64,000 nt of DNA from Polaribacter sp. (GTDB taxonomy: Bacteria > Bacteroidota > Bacteroidia > Flavobacteriales > Flavobacteriaceae), in NCBI GenBank assembly GCA_029238315.1, contig JAQWGI010000032.1, positions 1-64,000 of the forward strand, read 5' to 3'. The notes beneath the pieces are model-generated. The model had not been told where the DNA came from, searched no databases, and saw nothing but the letters and a program-made list of their open reading frames with translations. Shown here one piece after another: positions 37,741 to 47,086 of the stretch. Numbering within the stretch: the stretch's first letter is position 1; every line of letters starts with the position of its first letter. Made by a program: the position numbers and the translations under genes.

Positions 37741-40122
37741 TTAATTCTTCGGCTTAAAAATCAATACATTTAATGAAGTTTCTATTTCTTTTTGGTTTAG
37801 CTTCATTTTTATAAATTCGCCATCAACATATTTTTGCGCTTGATCTTTATAATGATCGCTAAATACATTTCCAGATTGACCGGTTGGTAAAATTCCTAAA
37901 CTATTTTCTACATCAGAAAAATCAACAATTCTACGTGTAGAAGGCCCAGCAGTAATTTTATAAACACCTGTGCTATCTAAATTAAAAATCTGATTGTTAA
38001 TCACTTCGTTTCCTCCACGCGTTTTAAAAGGCCCTACATTAAAATATTTACGCAATGCAGCAACTTGTCCTAGAGCATGCGGATACTCAACAGAAATTAC
38101 ACGGTTCCAGGTCCAATCTTGCACATTTTCCCCGAGTTGATTTCCTAAAAATGCAATGGCTTTTTTATAAGAATTTGTAATGATTTCTGTTCTTGTTTCT
38201 TTTTTATTAGTTGTTTTAACGTCATCCCACCAAACAGATTCTTCTCTTACAATTTGCTCTGCAAATGCTTTATCTTGATAAGGTGTATTGATAAACTGCG
38301 CAAAACTTTTTCCCATTTCATCTTGATACGTTGCCGCTAAAACTTCGTAAATGAATCGATTATAAATTGTAGGTGCTACTTCCTTTTTTCCGTAGAAACC
38401 ATTCCATTTTTTTAAGTTATCTAAACTTAATTTTTCACTTGGCGATAAATCTGTTTTATCAATTCCGGTTTCTAAATTTTTGATATTTGCAACCACAGAC
38501 ATTGAAGTAACGTCGTAAATCATGTTGGCAACATCTGCTTTTGTAAAATCGTTTTTATCCTTTAATAAACTTACAATTCGCAACGCTCTATCTTCTGGTA
38601 AATAATATCCAGGATACAATCCGTTTTTAATAGAATCTGGTTGATTGTTCGCAGAATACACATAATTTATGCTTGGATTTATGGCTTGCGGATTTTCTTC
38701 AAAATCGAAATATTCTAAAATTTCATCTTTTCCTGAAGCACCATCTAAGACTGTTTTAGTGTTAATTCCGTCTCTGTATTTATACAATTTTCCTGCTGCA
38801 AACCAAGCGATGTTATTTTTTGCATCTCCATACATCATATTTAATCCTGGCGCATGTAATTTACTTGCAGCATTTTTAAATTCTTTCAAAGATTTTGAAT
38901 GTGACATTTGATGTGAAAGCTCTAACAATTCATTATTTAATTTGGTGTAAATCCATTGCATTGCCATTGGTCTTTTTTCATCAACATGTTCAATCAAATC
39001 ATTCATAATTGGACCGTGATTACTCACTTTGATTTGATAAACAGTATCTTTTTCGTCTTTTACTTTGATTCTTTTTTCAATAATATCGTACTTTTTATAT
39101 CCACTTGCTGTTAAATATTCATTCGGATTATTTGGATTCTCTTTTTCGAAATAAAAATCAACATCATCATTTTCAAACATCGTCATTCCATACGCATATT
39201 CTCTATTATGACCGATTAACGAAAACGGAGAAAGCGCTAAATTGAAACCGTACATTTCGTAATCTGGTGTTTTTACATGCGATTGATACCAAACTGAAGG
39301 TTGTGCAAATCCAATATGCGGATCGTTTGCAAAAATTACGCGTCCGTTTTTTGTTTTTTCTGGCCCTAAAACCCAAGAATTACTCCCAATAAATGGTGCT
39401 AACGGTAATTTTTTATACAAATCTTGAATTGCAGAAGCAACACTTGCTGTTAAAATTGGCTTTTTATCGTTTTTAATTAACTCCGTATTTTTAACATCAG
39501 ACAAACTAATTTCATTAAAATAAGTTGTGCCTAATTTTTCTTTTACCTCGTTTAAAATTGGATCTGTTTTATGAGCAGCTGCAAAACTAAAGGCCATATA
39601 ACCAAACACATTATATACATCTTTTAGAGTGTATTTTTCTTTATCAACACCAACAACATAAAACTCAATTGGCGTTGGTCCTTCATCCATAAATTGATTA
39701 ATTCCGTCTAAATACGCCATCGTTAATTTATAGGCTTCAGAATTTTTATCTAAATTTTCTATGGTTTTTGCTGATGCTTCTTCAATGCCTAATCCAGAGA
39801 AAAATTTATCAGTTTTAATCAAATCTTTTCCAAAAATTTCTGCCAATCTTCCTGCAGCAATTCTTCTAATCAACTCCATTTGCCACAATCTGTCTTGCGC
39901 ATGCACATAACCCAAAGCCGTAAATGCATCTTTTTGATTTTGAGCGTTGATATGCGGAACACCATAATCATCGTAATACACAGTTACTTCGTCAGAAATA
40001 GTTGCCAAATCTAATTCGCCATTATACATTGGATGCAAAGTTCTGCTAAACAACCAAAGTCCAACAAATACTAAAATGACTAATGCAACAACAACTTTTA
40101 AAATTTTTTTGAAAACTTTCAT
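37741..40122 (-). CDS. Penicillin acylase-family protein
   Basis: An N-terminal nucleophile hydrolase of 793 residues from the ATG at 40122 (MKVFKKILKVVVALVILVFVGLWL, an uncleaved signal anchor); the listed start upstream is not conserved. The alpha-chain motif is VPHINAQNQKDAFTALGYVHAQDRLWQMEL. The predicted autocatalytic cleavage is before serine in PFIG-SNSWVLGPEKTKNG, followed by ANDPHIGF. It therefore likely acts in the periplasm as a processed heterodimer. The family cleaves amides such as acyl-homoserine lactones or penicillins; the substrate here is unknown. Confidence 0.92.
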   Translation of the reverse strand: MKVFKKILKVVVALVILVFVGLWLFSRTLHPMYNGELDLATISDEVTVYYDDYGVPHINAQNQKDAFTALGYVHAQDRLWQMELIRRIAAGRLAEIFGKDLIKTDKFFSGLGIEEASAKTIENLDKNSEAYKLTMAYLDGINQFMDEGPTPIEFYVVGVDKEKYTLKDVYNVFGYMAFSFAAAHKTDPILNEVKEKLGTTYFNEISLSDVKNTELIKNDKKPILTASVASAIQDLYKKLPLAPFIGSNSWVLGPEKTKNGRVIFANDPHIGFAQPSVWYQSHVKTPDYEMYGFNLALSPFSLIGHNREYAYGMTMFENDDVDFYFEKENPNNPNEYLTASGYKKYDIIEKRIKVKDEKDTVYQIKVSNHGPIMNDLIEHVDEKRPMAMQWIYTKLNNELLELSHQMSHSKSLKEFKNAASKLHAPGLNMMYGDAKNNIAWFAAGKLYKYRDGINTKTVLDGASGKDEILEYFDFEENPQAINPSINYVYSANNQPDSIKNGLYPGYYLPEDRALRIVSLLKDKNDFTKADVANMIYDVTSMSVVANIKNLETGIDKTDLSPSEKLSLDNLKKWNGFYGKKEVAPTIYNRFIYEVLAATYQDEMGKSFAQFINTPYQDKAFAEQIVREESVWWDDVKTTNKKETRTEIITNSYKKAIAFLGNQLGENVQDWTWNRVISVEYPHALGQVAALRKYFNVGPFKTRGGNEVINNQIFNLDSTGVYKITAGPSTRRIVDFSDVENSLGILPTGQSGNVFSDHYKDQAQKYVDGEFIKMKLNQKEIETSLNVLIFKPKN

Positions 40123-40200
40123 GAAATTAGATTTGAATTTTGTCAAAGATAACAGAAAAATCATTCAAAAAAGAAACAACGTTAAACACAGAGAATTTTG

Positions 40201-40208
40201 TACTTTTG
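40201..40208 (+). promoter_or_regulatory. -7 promoter element of the aminotransferase gene
   Basis: TACTTTTG matches TAnnTTTG, 22 bases before the ATG at 40231. No clear -33 box. Confidence 0.5.
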
Positions 40209-40230
40209 TTAGACTTATAAAACGGAATAG

Positions 40231-41376
40231 ATGAAAAAAATTCAAATGGTTGATCTACAAGGTCAGTACTCAAAAATAAAAAATACAGTTACTAATTCTA
40301 TTGAAGAAGTTTTAAATACATCTGCATATATAAATGGTCCTTTGGTACATGATTTTCAGGCCGATTTAGAGAAATACTTAGATGTAAAACATGTAATTCC
40401 TTGTGCAAACGGAACCGATGCTTTGCAAATTGCAATGATGGGCTTGGGTTTAGAGCAAGGCGATGAAGTGATTACTGCAGATTTTACGTTTGCAGCAACC
40501 GTTGAAGTAATTGCATTGTTAAAATTAACACCCGTTTTGGTTGATGTAGAAGCTACTACGTTTAATATGGATATTGAGGCATTAAAAAAAGCAATAACTC
40601 CAAAAACAAAAGCCATTGTACCCGTTCATTTATTTGGACAAGTTGCCAATATGGATGCAATTATGGAAATTGCTAAAGCACATAATTTGTATGTAATTGA
40701 AGACAATGCGCAAGCCATTGGCGCAGATTATACATTTAAAAACGGAACAAAGAAGAAAGCTGGAACAATTGGAAATGTTGGAACAACTTCCTTTTTCCCT
40801 TCTAAAAATTTAGGATGTTATGGAGATGGTGGCGCAATTTTCACAAATGATGATGAGCTTGCTCATACCTTAAGAGGAATTGTAAATCACGGAATGTACA
40901 CACGTTATTATCATGACGTTGTTGGCGTAAATTCTCGTTTAGATTCAATTCAAGCTGGAGTTTTAAAAGCAAAACTACCTTTATTAGATAGTTATTGTGA
41001 GGCTCGAAGAAATGCGGCACGTTATTACAATCAAGCATTTGCAAATAATTCAAACATAATTACACCGACAACCAAATCTTGCGGAGCAATTTGCGCAACC
41101 TGTAATTGTCATGTTTTTCATCAATATACATTGCAAATTACAAACGGAAAACGTGACGAATTACACAAACACTTATTAGAGAATAACATTCCGAATGCAA
41201 TTTATTATCCTGTAGCTTTACATGCGCAAAAAGCATATCAAGACGAACGCTATAATGAAAGTGATTTTCCGGTAACCAATCAGTTGATACAAACTGTAAT
41301 TTCTTTACCGATGCACACAGAACTAGAAAAAGATCAATTAACATTTATTACGAAAACAATTTTAGATTTTGTTTAA
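40231..41376 (+). CDS. DegT/DnrJ/EryC1-family sugar aminotransferase
   Basis: A 381-residue PLP enzyme that aminates keto-sugar nucleotides. The N-terminal ANGTDALQIAMMGLGL, VIEDNAQAIGADY and the lysine in FFPSKNLGCYGDGG (Schiff base) are all intact. A cysteine-rich insertion (CGAICATCNCHVFHQY) precedes the conserved HVFHQYT. It is followed closely by a membrane protein gene and galE, suggesting a small nucleotide-sugar operon, but no O-antigen locus surrounds it. Confidence 0.92.
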   Translation: MKKIQMVDLQGQYSKIKNTVTNSIEEVLNTSAYINGPLVHDFQADLEKYLDVKHVIPCANGTDALQIAMMGLGLEQGDEVITADFTFAATVEVIALLKLTPVLVDVEATTFNMDIEALKKAITPKTKAIVPVHLFGQVANMDAIMEIAKAHNLYVIEDNAQAIGADYTFKNGTKKKAGTIGNVGTTSFFPSKNLGCYGDGGAIFTNDDELAHTLRGIVNHGMYTRYYHDVVGVNSRLDSIQAGVLKAKLPLLDSYCEARRNAARYYNQAFANNSNIITPTTKSCGAICATCNCHVFHQYTLQITNGKRDELHKHLLENNIPNAIYYPVALHAQKAYQDERYNESDFPVTNQLIQTVISLPMHTELEKDQLTFITKTILDFV

Positions 41377-41389
41377 AAAATAAATAGCT

Positions 41390-41800
41390 ATGAACCCAAA
41401 AATAAAAACAATTAAAATAATTCATTTAGCCCTAAGCGCTTTTGTAATTTTAGCATACTTGCTTATTGGTGACTTTAAAAATATAGCAAACATAGAGATT
41501 GACAACGCCTTTTTAAGATATTCTTTTGTGCCAGTTATAGCGTATTTATTGAGTAATTTTTTGTTCAAAAAAACAGTGAACAAAATAAAAAAAGAAAGCT
41601 CAATAGTTGAAAAATTTACTCTTTACCAAAGTGCTTGTATTCAGAAATGGACCGTTTTAGAAGTAGCTTGTTTTTTAATTCTTTTATTAAAACCAGCATA
41701 TATTATCTTAGGAGTTGTTCTTTTATTTTACATGATTCTTATCACACCAAAAGAAGAAAAAATCTTTGAGGCTTTAGATATTAAACATCCTAATCTTTAA
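41390..41800 (+). CDS. Small multi-pass membrane protein, unknown function
   Basis: A 136-residue protein with four predicted membrane spans, for example IIHLALSAFVILAYLLIG, FVPVIAYLLSNFLF, VLEVACFLILLLKPA and YIILGVVLLFYMILI. It ends in a short hydrophilic tail (TPKEEKIFEALDIKHPNL). I do not recognise a functional family. The tight packing between the aminotransferase (13 bases) and galE (5 bases) shows that it is a real, co-transcribed gene. Confidence 0.75.
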   Translation: MNPKIKTIKIIHLALSAFVILAYLLIGDFKNIANIEIDNAFLRYSFVPVIAYLLSNFLFKKTVNKIKKESSIVEKFTLYQSACIQKWTVLEVACFLILLLKPAYIILGVVLLFYMILITPKEEKIFEALDIKHPNL

Positions 41801-41805
41801 ATAGT

Positions 41806-42813
41806 ATGAAAAAAATATTAGTTACTGGGGGATTAGGTTTTATAGGTTCACACACCGTAGTTGAGCTACAAAATGAAGGGTTTGATGTTGTAATTATTGA
41901 TAATTTATCAAATACCACAATTGATGTTTTAGAAAACATACACGCTATTACTGGTAAAAAACCTGAGTTTTATAAAATAGATTTGCGCATTAAAAACGAT
42001 GTAAATTCTTTTTTTGAAAATCATACAATTGACGGAATTATTCATTTTGCAGCTTATAAAGCTGTAGGAGAAAGTGTACAAAAACCTTTAGATTATTACG
42101 AAAATAATATTGGCTCTTTAGTATACCTTTTGCAAGAAATGAACAATAGAAATATTGATCATTTTATTTTCAGCTCTTCCTGCACTGTTTATGGTCAGGC
42201 AGATAATTTACCAATTACAGAAAACGCACCAACTAAACCAGCAGAATCTCCATACGGAAACACAAAACAAATAGGAGAAGAAATCATAAAAGAAAGCTGT
42301 AAAGCTTATCGTTTAAATGCCGTTGCCTTGAGGTATTTTAATCCAATTGGGAACCACGAAAGCATTAAAATAGGTGAGTTACCCCTTGGAACACCACAAA
42401 ATTTAATTCCGTTTATAACACAAACTGCAGCAGGGATTAGAAAAGAACTCGCTGTTTTTGGAGATGATTACCCAACAAAAGACGGAACAGCAGTAAGAGA
42501 TTATATCCATGTTGTAGATTTAGCAAAGGCTCATATTGCTGCATTAAAAAGACTCATTACCAAGCAAAATAAAACTAATTTTGAATTTTTTAATGTGGGT
42601 ACTGGAAAAGGAAGTTCTGTTTTAGAGGTTATCAAATCCTTTGAAAAAGTATCTAACACAAAACTAAATTACAAAATTGTTGGAAGAAGAGAAGGCGATA
42701 TTACTGCAGCCTATGCAGATACAACAATTGCGAATAATGTACTGAATTGGCAAACAACAAAAAGTCTTGATGAAGCCTTAGACGCTGCATGGAAATGGCA
42801 ACAAAAGCAATAA
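41806..42813 (+). CDS. galE: UDP-glucose 4-epimerase
   Basis: A 335-residue short-chain dehydrogenase fold enzyme that interconverts UDP-glucose and UDP-galactose. The NAD loop VTGGLGFIGSHTVVEL, the catalytic serine/threonine in FSSSCTVYG, the YGNTK (YxxxK) motif and the galE-type RYFNPIGNHES segment are intact. It supplies sugar nucleotides and ends the small run beginning at the aminotransferase gene. Confidence 0.94.
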   Translation: MKKILVTGGLGFIGSHTVVELQNEGFDVVIIDNLSNTTIDVLENIHAITGKKPEFYKIDLRIKNDVNSFFENHTIDGIIHFAAYKAVGESVQKPLDYYENNIGSLVYLLQEMNNRNIDHFIFSSSCTVYGQADNLPITENAPTKPAESPYGNTKQIGEEIIKESCKAYRLNAVALRYFNPIGNHESIKIGELPLGTPQNLIPFITQTAAGIRKELAVFGDDYPTKDGTAVRDYIHVVDLAKAHIAALKRLITKQNKTNFEFFNVGTGKGSSVLEVIKSFEKVSNTKLNYKIVGRREGDITAAYADTTIANNVLNWQTTKSLDEALDAAWKWQQKQ

Positions 42814-42877
42814 GTTTAAATAAAGAACCTCCCTTTTATAAAGCAACAAAACAGTTGATTTCAAAAATTTATTTTCC

Positions 42878-43942
42878 ATGGCTAGATTTATAAAAAAGCA
42901 GCAAAAAGAAATTGGAGTTTCACCCGATGAACTCCTATTTATTGGTAAAAAGAAATCAGAAAACACAGTTCTAAAAATTATAGACTACGATAAAAATAAT
43001 GTAAAAGAACGCTCAATTAATTCTGTAAAAGAAGCCTTAGCGTATCAAGAGAAAACCACCACTACTTGGTTTAATATAGATGGAATTGACAAAGCTGAAA
43101 TTATGCAAGAAATTGCTGAAAGCTTTCATTTCGATCATTTTATTATTGCAAATGTAATGAATACACACGCAAGACCTGTTGTACGGGAGCATGACAACTG
43201 CTTATTTTTATCAATTAAAATGTTGCAAATAAATGATACCGAAAACTCAATTTCATTTGAAAACTTAAGTTTAATTATTACTAAATCTGTTTTAATGTCA
43301 TTCCAAGAAAAAACAGGTGATGTTTTTGAACCAGTAAGAAACAGAATTAGAAAACAGAAGAAAAGGATTATCAATTCTGGCACTGATTATTTACTCTTTG
43401 CTTTGTTAGATGTTGTTATTGACAATTATATTTATATTTTAAGTATTTTAGGTGATAGGATTGAAAGCCTTGAAGTTGCACTGTTGCAAAATTCAGAAAA
43501 ATCAATTATTGATGCAATAAACAACCACAAAAAAGAATTAAATTACCTAAGAAAAAACATTTTACCAGCAAGAGAAATGTTGGTAAGTTTAACTAAAATA
43601 GATTCTGATTTTATCAATTCTAAAAACCATGTGCATTTTAAAGAACTACAAAACAACATCAATCATGCTGTAGAAATTGCAGACAGTTATAGAGAAATTT
43701 TATCAGATCAATTAAATATATATCACACAATAGTGAGTACAAAATTAAATGATATTATGAAATTCTTAACTGTGTTCTCAGTTGTTTTTATTCCGCTTAC
43801 ATTTATTGCAGGTATTTATGGTACTAACTTTGATTTTGTGCCAGAATTACACTATAAATATAGTTACTTTATAATGCTTGGAGCAATGGTTGTTATTACA
43901 ATTTTGATGTTGTTGTATTTTAAAAGAAAAAAATGGTTTTAA
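42878..43942 (+). CDS. corA: CorA-family divalent metal transporter
   Basis: A 354-residue transporter with a large cytoplasmic N-terminal domain, a long helix region and two C-terminal membrane spans (FLTVFSVVFIPLTFIAGIYG and YFIMLGAMVVITILMLLYF). Family members import Mg2+, Co2+ or related ions as pentamers. The pore signature that is normally GMN reads GTN here (YGTNFDFVPELHY); the rest of the signature, including the following PELHYKY, is conserved. It is ended by the hairpin shared with fabD. Confidence 0.92.
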   Translation: MARFIKKQQKEIGVSPDELLFIGKKKSENTVLKIIDYDKNNVKERSINSVKEALAYQEKTTTTWFNIDGIDKAEIMQEIAESFHFDHFIIANVMNTHARPVVREHDNCLFLSIKMLQINDTENSISFENLSLIITKSVLMSFQEKTGDVFEPVRNRIRKQKKRIINSGTDYLLFALLDVVIDNYIYILSILGDRIESLEVALLQNSEKSIIDAINNHKKELNYLRKNILPAREMLVSLTKIDSDFINSKNHVHFKELQNNINHAVEIADSYREILSDQLNIYHTIVSTKLNDIMKFLTVFSVVFIPLTFIAGIYGTNFDFVPELHYKYSYFIMLGAMVVITILMLLYFKRKKWF

Positions 43943-43950
43943 TAAAAAAA

Positions 43951-43970
43951 TCCGCTTTAAAATAAGCGGA
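43951..43970. terminator. Hairpin between convergent corA and fabD
   Basis: Stem TCCGCTT / AAGCGGA with a six-base loop, between A-rich and T-containing flanks. It could end transcription from both sides. Confidence 0.65.
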
Positions 43971-43994
43971 AATATTTAATTTATTTATCTTCTA

Positions 43995-44882
43995 TTAAGC
44001 ATCAATACTTGCACCACTTGCAGCAACACTTCTATCAATTTTCCGCATTAAACCTTGTAAAACTTTTCCTGGACCAACTTCTACAAACTCTTTACCACCA
44101 TCAGCAATCATTGCTTGGATACACTGAGTCCATTTAACCGGAGCTGTTAATTGGGCTACTAAATTTTCTTTGATTTCTATCGGACTTGTAACAGCTTTAG
44201 CTGGCACATTTTGATACACAGGACATGTTGGTTCGCTAAAGGTAGTGTCTTCAATTGCTTTTGCTAACTCTTCTCTTGCAGGCTCCATCATTGGCGAGTG
44301 AAATGCTCCACCAACCGGCAACAACAATGCACGCTTTGCGCCTTTTTCTGTCAATACTTCACATGCTTTTTTAACCGCAGATACTTCTCCAGAAATGACC
44401 AATTGACCAGGGCAGTTATAATTCGCCGCCACTACAACACCATCAATTTCTGCACAAGTTTCTTCAACAATCGCATCTTCTAAACCTAAAACAGCAGCCA
44501 TTGTTGATGGAGAAATTTCACAAGCTTTTTGCATAGCAAGTGCTCTTTTAGAAACCAACTTCAATCCATCTTCAAAAGACAAAACATTATTTGCTACTAG
44601 AGCAGATAATTCCCCTAAAGAATGTCCTGCAACCATTTCTGGCTTAAAAGAATCTCCTAATACTTTTGCCAATATAACCGAATGTAAAAAAATAGCTGGT
44701 TGGGTAACTTTCGTTTCTTTTAACTGTTCTGCAGTTCCCTCAAACATAATGTCTGTAATGCTAAATCCTAAGATTTGGTTTGCTTGCTCAAAAAGATCTT
44801 GAGCCAATGTTGATTTTTCGTAAAGATCCAAACCCATTCCTGTAAATTGTGCTCCTTGACCTGGAAAAATATATGCCTTCAT
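43995..44882 (-). CDS. fabD: Malonyl-CoA:ACP transacylase
   Basis: Loads malonyl groups onto acyl carrier protein for fatty acid synthesis. I start at the ATG at 44882 (MKAYIFPGQGAQFTGMG, 295 residues). The catalytic serine lies in AGHSLGELSAL and the histidine in GGAFHSPMM; QVTQPAIFLHSV is also typical. It is a single gene on the minus strand, convergent with corA. Confidence 0.96.
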   Translation of the reverse strand: MKAYIFPGQGAQFTGMGLDLYEKSTLAQDLFEQANQILGFSITDIMFEGTAEQLKETKVTQPAIFLHSVILAKVLGDSFKPEMVAGHSLGELSALVANNVLSFEDGLKLVSKRALAMQKACEISPSTMAAVLGLEDAIVEETCAEIDGVVVAANYNCPGQLVISGEVSAVKKACEVLTEKGAKRALLLPVGGAFHSPMMEPAREELAKAIEDTTFSEPTCPVYQNVPAKAVTSPIEIKENLVAQLTAPVKWTQCIQAMIADGGKEFVEVGPGKVLQGLMRKIDRSVAASGASIDA

Positions 44883-45288
44883 AAATAGTGTATTTGTATA
44901 ATCAATTGTTTTAATATTGGCAAAAATAGTCATTTTTATCAGAAGCTGTTGCTACTTTATTATCAAGTAAACTGACGTGTATAGTCATCTTAAAAAAATC
45001 AATGATCCTCAAATAGATACTAGCAGATTTAAAACCTCTACTTCATTCTTGAGATGAATAAATTTCACTTTTTTATAGTTAATTGATGTCAATTAGAAGG
45101 TCTAATAAAGATTTATAAAAACGTTGTTTCAAAAAATTAAATTTAAAAAAGATGTAAAACCCTGAAGATATTTGATTGATTATAAATAGAACTTTCCTAA
45201 AACAAAAAACTTCTAATTAACTATTGAAAAAAGCATTCTAAAACTTATTTATCTACAAGAACATAACAATAAGATCGTTCTTAAATGA
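44883..45288. other. Intergenic region, no gene seen
   Basis: About 400 bases of AT-rich DNA between divergent fabD and the arsenosugar locus. No supportable frame on either strand. It should hold the fabD promoter and leads into the ars promoter. Confidence 0.5.
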
Positions 45289-45318
45289 TTGAAATTTAAA
45301 CAAGAGATCGTATCTTTA
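45289..45318 (+). promoter_or_regulatory. Promoter of the arsenosugar locus
   Basis: TTG, 19 bases, then TATCTTTA, one base off TAnnTTTG, ending 18 bases before the first ATG of the locus. Confidence 0.5.
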
Positions 45319-45336
45319 TTTTTTTAAATAAATACA

Positions 45337-45672
45337 ATGTCAAAAACATATTACGATCCTGCTGATTTAAGAAAGTTTGGAAAAATTACAGAATGGAGTG
45401 AAGAATTAGGGAATAAATTCTTTGATTATTACGGAAAAGTATTTGAAGAAGGTGCTTTATCTGCTCGTGAAAAAAGCTTAATTGCCCTTGCTGTTGCACA
45501 TACAGAACAATGCCCATATTGTATTGATGCATATACAAAAGACGGTTTACAACGCGGTATTACAAAAGAAGAAATGATGGAAGCCGTGCATGTTGGTGCG
45601 GCTATAAAAAGTGGCGCAACACTTGTACACGGCGTTCAAATGATGAATAAAGTGAATAAATTAGAAATGTAA
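45337..45672 (+). CDS. Arsenosugar biosynthesis-associated AhpD-like (carboxymuconolactone decarboxylase family) protein
   Basis: A 111-residue small helical protein of the AhpD/CMD superfamily, of the type linked to arsenosugar loci (TIGR04169). The redox CxxC is in TEQCPYCIDAYTKDG. The histidine three residues after the second Cys in classical AhpD (CxxC-xxx-H) is a tyrosine here. It is the first gene of the locus, directly behind the promoter. A thiol redox role next to the arsenic enzymes is inference. Confidence 0.85.
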   Translation: MSKTYYDPADLRKFGKITEWSEELGNKFFDYYGKVFEEGALSAREKSLIALAVAHTEQCPYCIDAYTKDGLQRGITKEEMMEAVHVGAAIKSGATLVHGVQMMNKVNKLEM

Positions 45673-45746
45673 GCAGAGTACTAATTTTGTAAAACAACAT
45701 TGTGTAAATCACTTATTCCCGTGAAAACAGGAATCTCAAAAAATCT

Positions 45747-45808
45747 TACCTCGAGTGCAGTCGAGAAGTTGTAATTAGGTTTCGAATGCGCTCAACCAGA
45801 TAAAAGAA
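45747..45808. repeat. Degenerate inverted copy of a dispersed palindromic repeat
   Basis: Two arms, CTCGAGTGCAGTCGAGA and TTTCGAATGCGCTCAACC, resemble the arms of the repeats at 46893, 47064 and 58359 but carry several changes. They lie between the AhpD-like gene and arsS. Confidence 0.5.
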
Positions 45809-45825
45809 ACTAAATCAAGTTCAGT

Positions 45826-46875
45826 ATGAAGAAATCACTCAAAGCAAGAAACAATGATTTAGCAAATACGGAACGTCAATTGGAAATTCTATCTAATGGA
45901 ATTTTTAAAGATGAATTATCAACATTTGCAAACAAAATAAAAGAAACAAATCAATTTCCATTACGCCCAAAAAAATTAGAGATTTTACAAATAAATTTAG
46001 GTTATATGTGCAATCAAGTTTGTGCACATTGTCATGTTGATGCTGGCCCAGACAGAAAAGAAATTATGACAATTGAAACTATGAATCAATGTTTGGAAGT
46101 GATCAAAAAAACGGACGCGCATACTTTAGATTTAACTGGTGGTGCACCAGAAATGAATCCAAATTTTAGATGGTTTGTAGAAGAAGCTTCAAAGGCCGGA
46201 ATTAAAGATTTTATTGTTCGCTCTAACTTAACAATCATCCAAGCGAATAAAAAATATCATGATTTGCCCGATTTTTTCAAAAAACACAATGTTCATGTTG
46301 TTTCTTCTATGCCACATTGGACACGTGGAAAAACAGACAAGCAACGTGGTGATGGTGTTTTTGACAAATCAATCAAAGCATTACAAATGTTAAATAATGT
46401 TGGTTACGGAAAAGAAAATTCTGATTTAAAATTAGATTTGGTATATAATCCTTCAGGAGCGTTTTTACCTGGTGATCAAAAAGCGTTAGAAAACGATTTC
46501 AAAAAAGCATTAAAAGAAGATTTTAATATTGATTTTCACAATTTATTTGCTATTACAAATTTACCAATCAGCCGTTTTTTAGACTATTTAATTGCTTCAG
46601 AAAATTATGAAGATTATATGCATTCTTTAATTGAAGCGTATAATCCAGCAGCAGTAGAAAATGTAATGTGTACCAACACAATTTCTGTAAGTTGGGATGG
46701 AAAGTTATACGACTGTGATTTCAATCAAATGCTAAATTTAAAAGTAAATTCTAAAATAAAACACATCGCAGATTACAACGAAGAAATTTTACAAAATAGA
46801 GATATCATCATCAATCAACATTGCTACGGATGTACTGCTGGCGCTGGAAGTAGTTGCCAAGGAGTTGTAGCGTAA
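45826..46875 (+). CDS. arsS: Arsenosugar biosynthesis radical SAM protein ArsS
   Basis: A 349-residue radical SAM enzyme. The 4Fe-4S cluster cysteines are C62, C66 and C69 in MCNQVCAHCHVDAGPDR, DLTGGAPEMNPNFRW is the SAM-contact loop, and the C-terminal domain has auxiliary cysteines (DGKLYDCDF, CYGCTAGAGSSCQG). In the described pathway ArsS attaches the 5'-deoxyadenosyl group of SAM to dimethylated arsenic. It lies in the same direction as arsM, the PNP gene and the glycosyltransferase gene, which supports the assignment strongly. Confidence 0.95.
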   Translation: MKKSLKARNNDLANTERQLEILSNGIFKDELSTFANKIKETNQFPLRPKKLEILQINLGYMCNQVCAHCHVDAGPDRKEIMTIETMNQCLEVIKKTDAHTLDLTGGAPEMNPNFRWFVEEASKAGIKDFIVRSNLTIIQANKKYHDLPDFFKKHNVHVVSSMPHWTRGKTDKQRGDGVFDKSIKALQMLNNVGYGKENSDLKLDLVYNPSGAFLPGDQKALENDFKKALKEDFNIDFHNLFAITNLPISRFLDYLIASENYEDYMHSLIEAYNPAAVENVMCTNTISVSWDGKLYDCDFNQMLNLKVNSKIKHIADYNEEILQNRDIIINQHCYGCTAGAGSSCQGVVA

Positions 46876-46892
46876 TTTAGTTAAATGTCATA

Positions 46893-47086
46893 TCGAGCGG
46901 AGTCGAGACACCTATTAAAATGAAAAAAACAATCTACATATTAATCTTTATTTTCTCAATTTCTGTAAACGGACAATCAATAAAAAAAGCTATTGAAAAA
47001 ATACAATACTGAAAGTATTGAATACGCTTATGTTGATGAATTGAAAAATCAAACTAAAAAACCTTTCGACTCCGCTCAAGGTAACA
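46893..47086. repeat. Inverted pair of a dispersed palindromic repeat bracketing the rhodanese remnant
   Basis: Left arm TCGAGCGGAGTCGAGA at 46893-46908 and right arm CGACTCCGCTCAAGG-type at about 47064-47086 are near reverse complements. Both belong to the sequence type seen at 58359-58410. About 155 bases lie between them. Confidence 0.7.
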
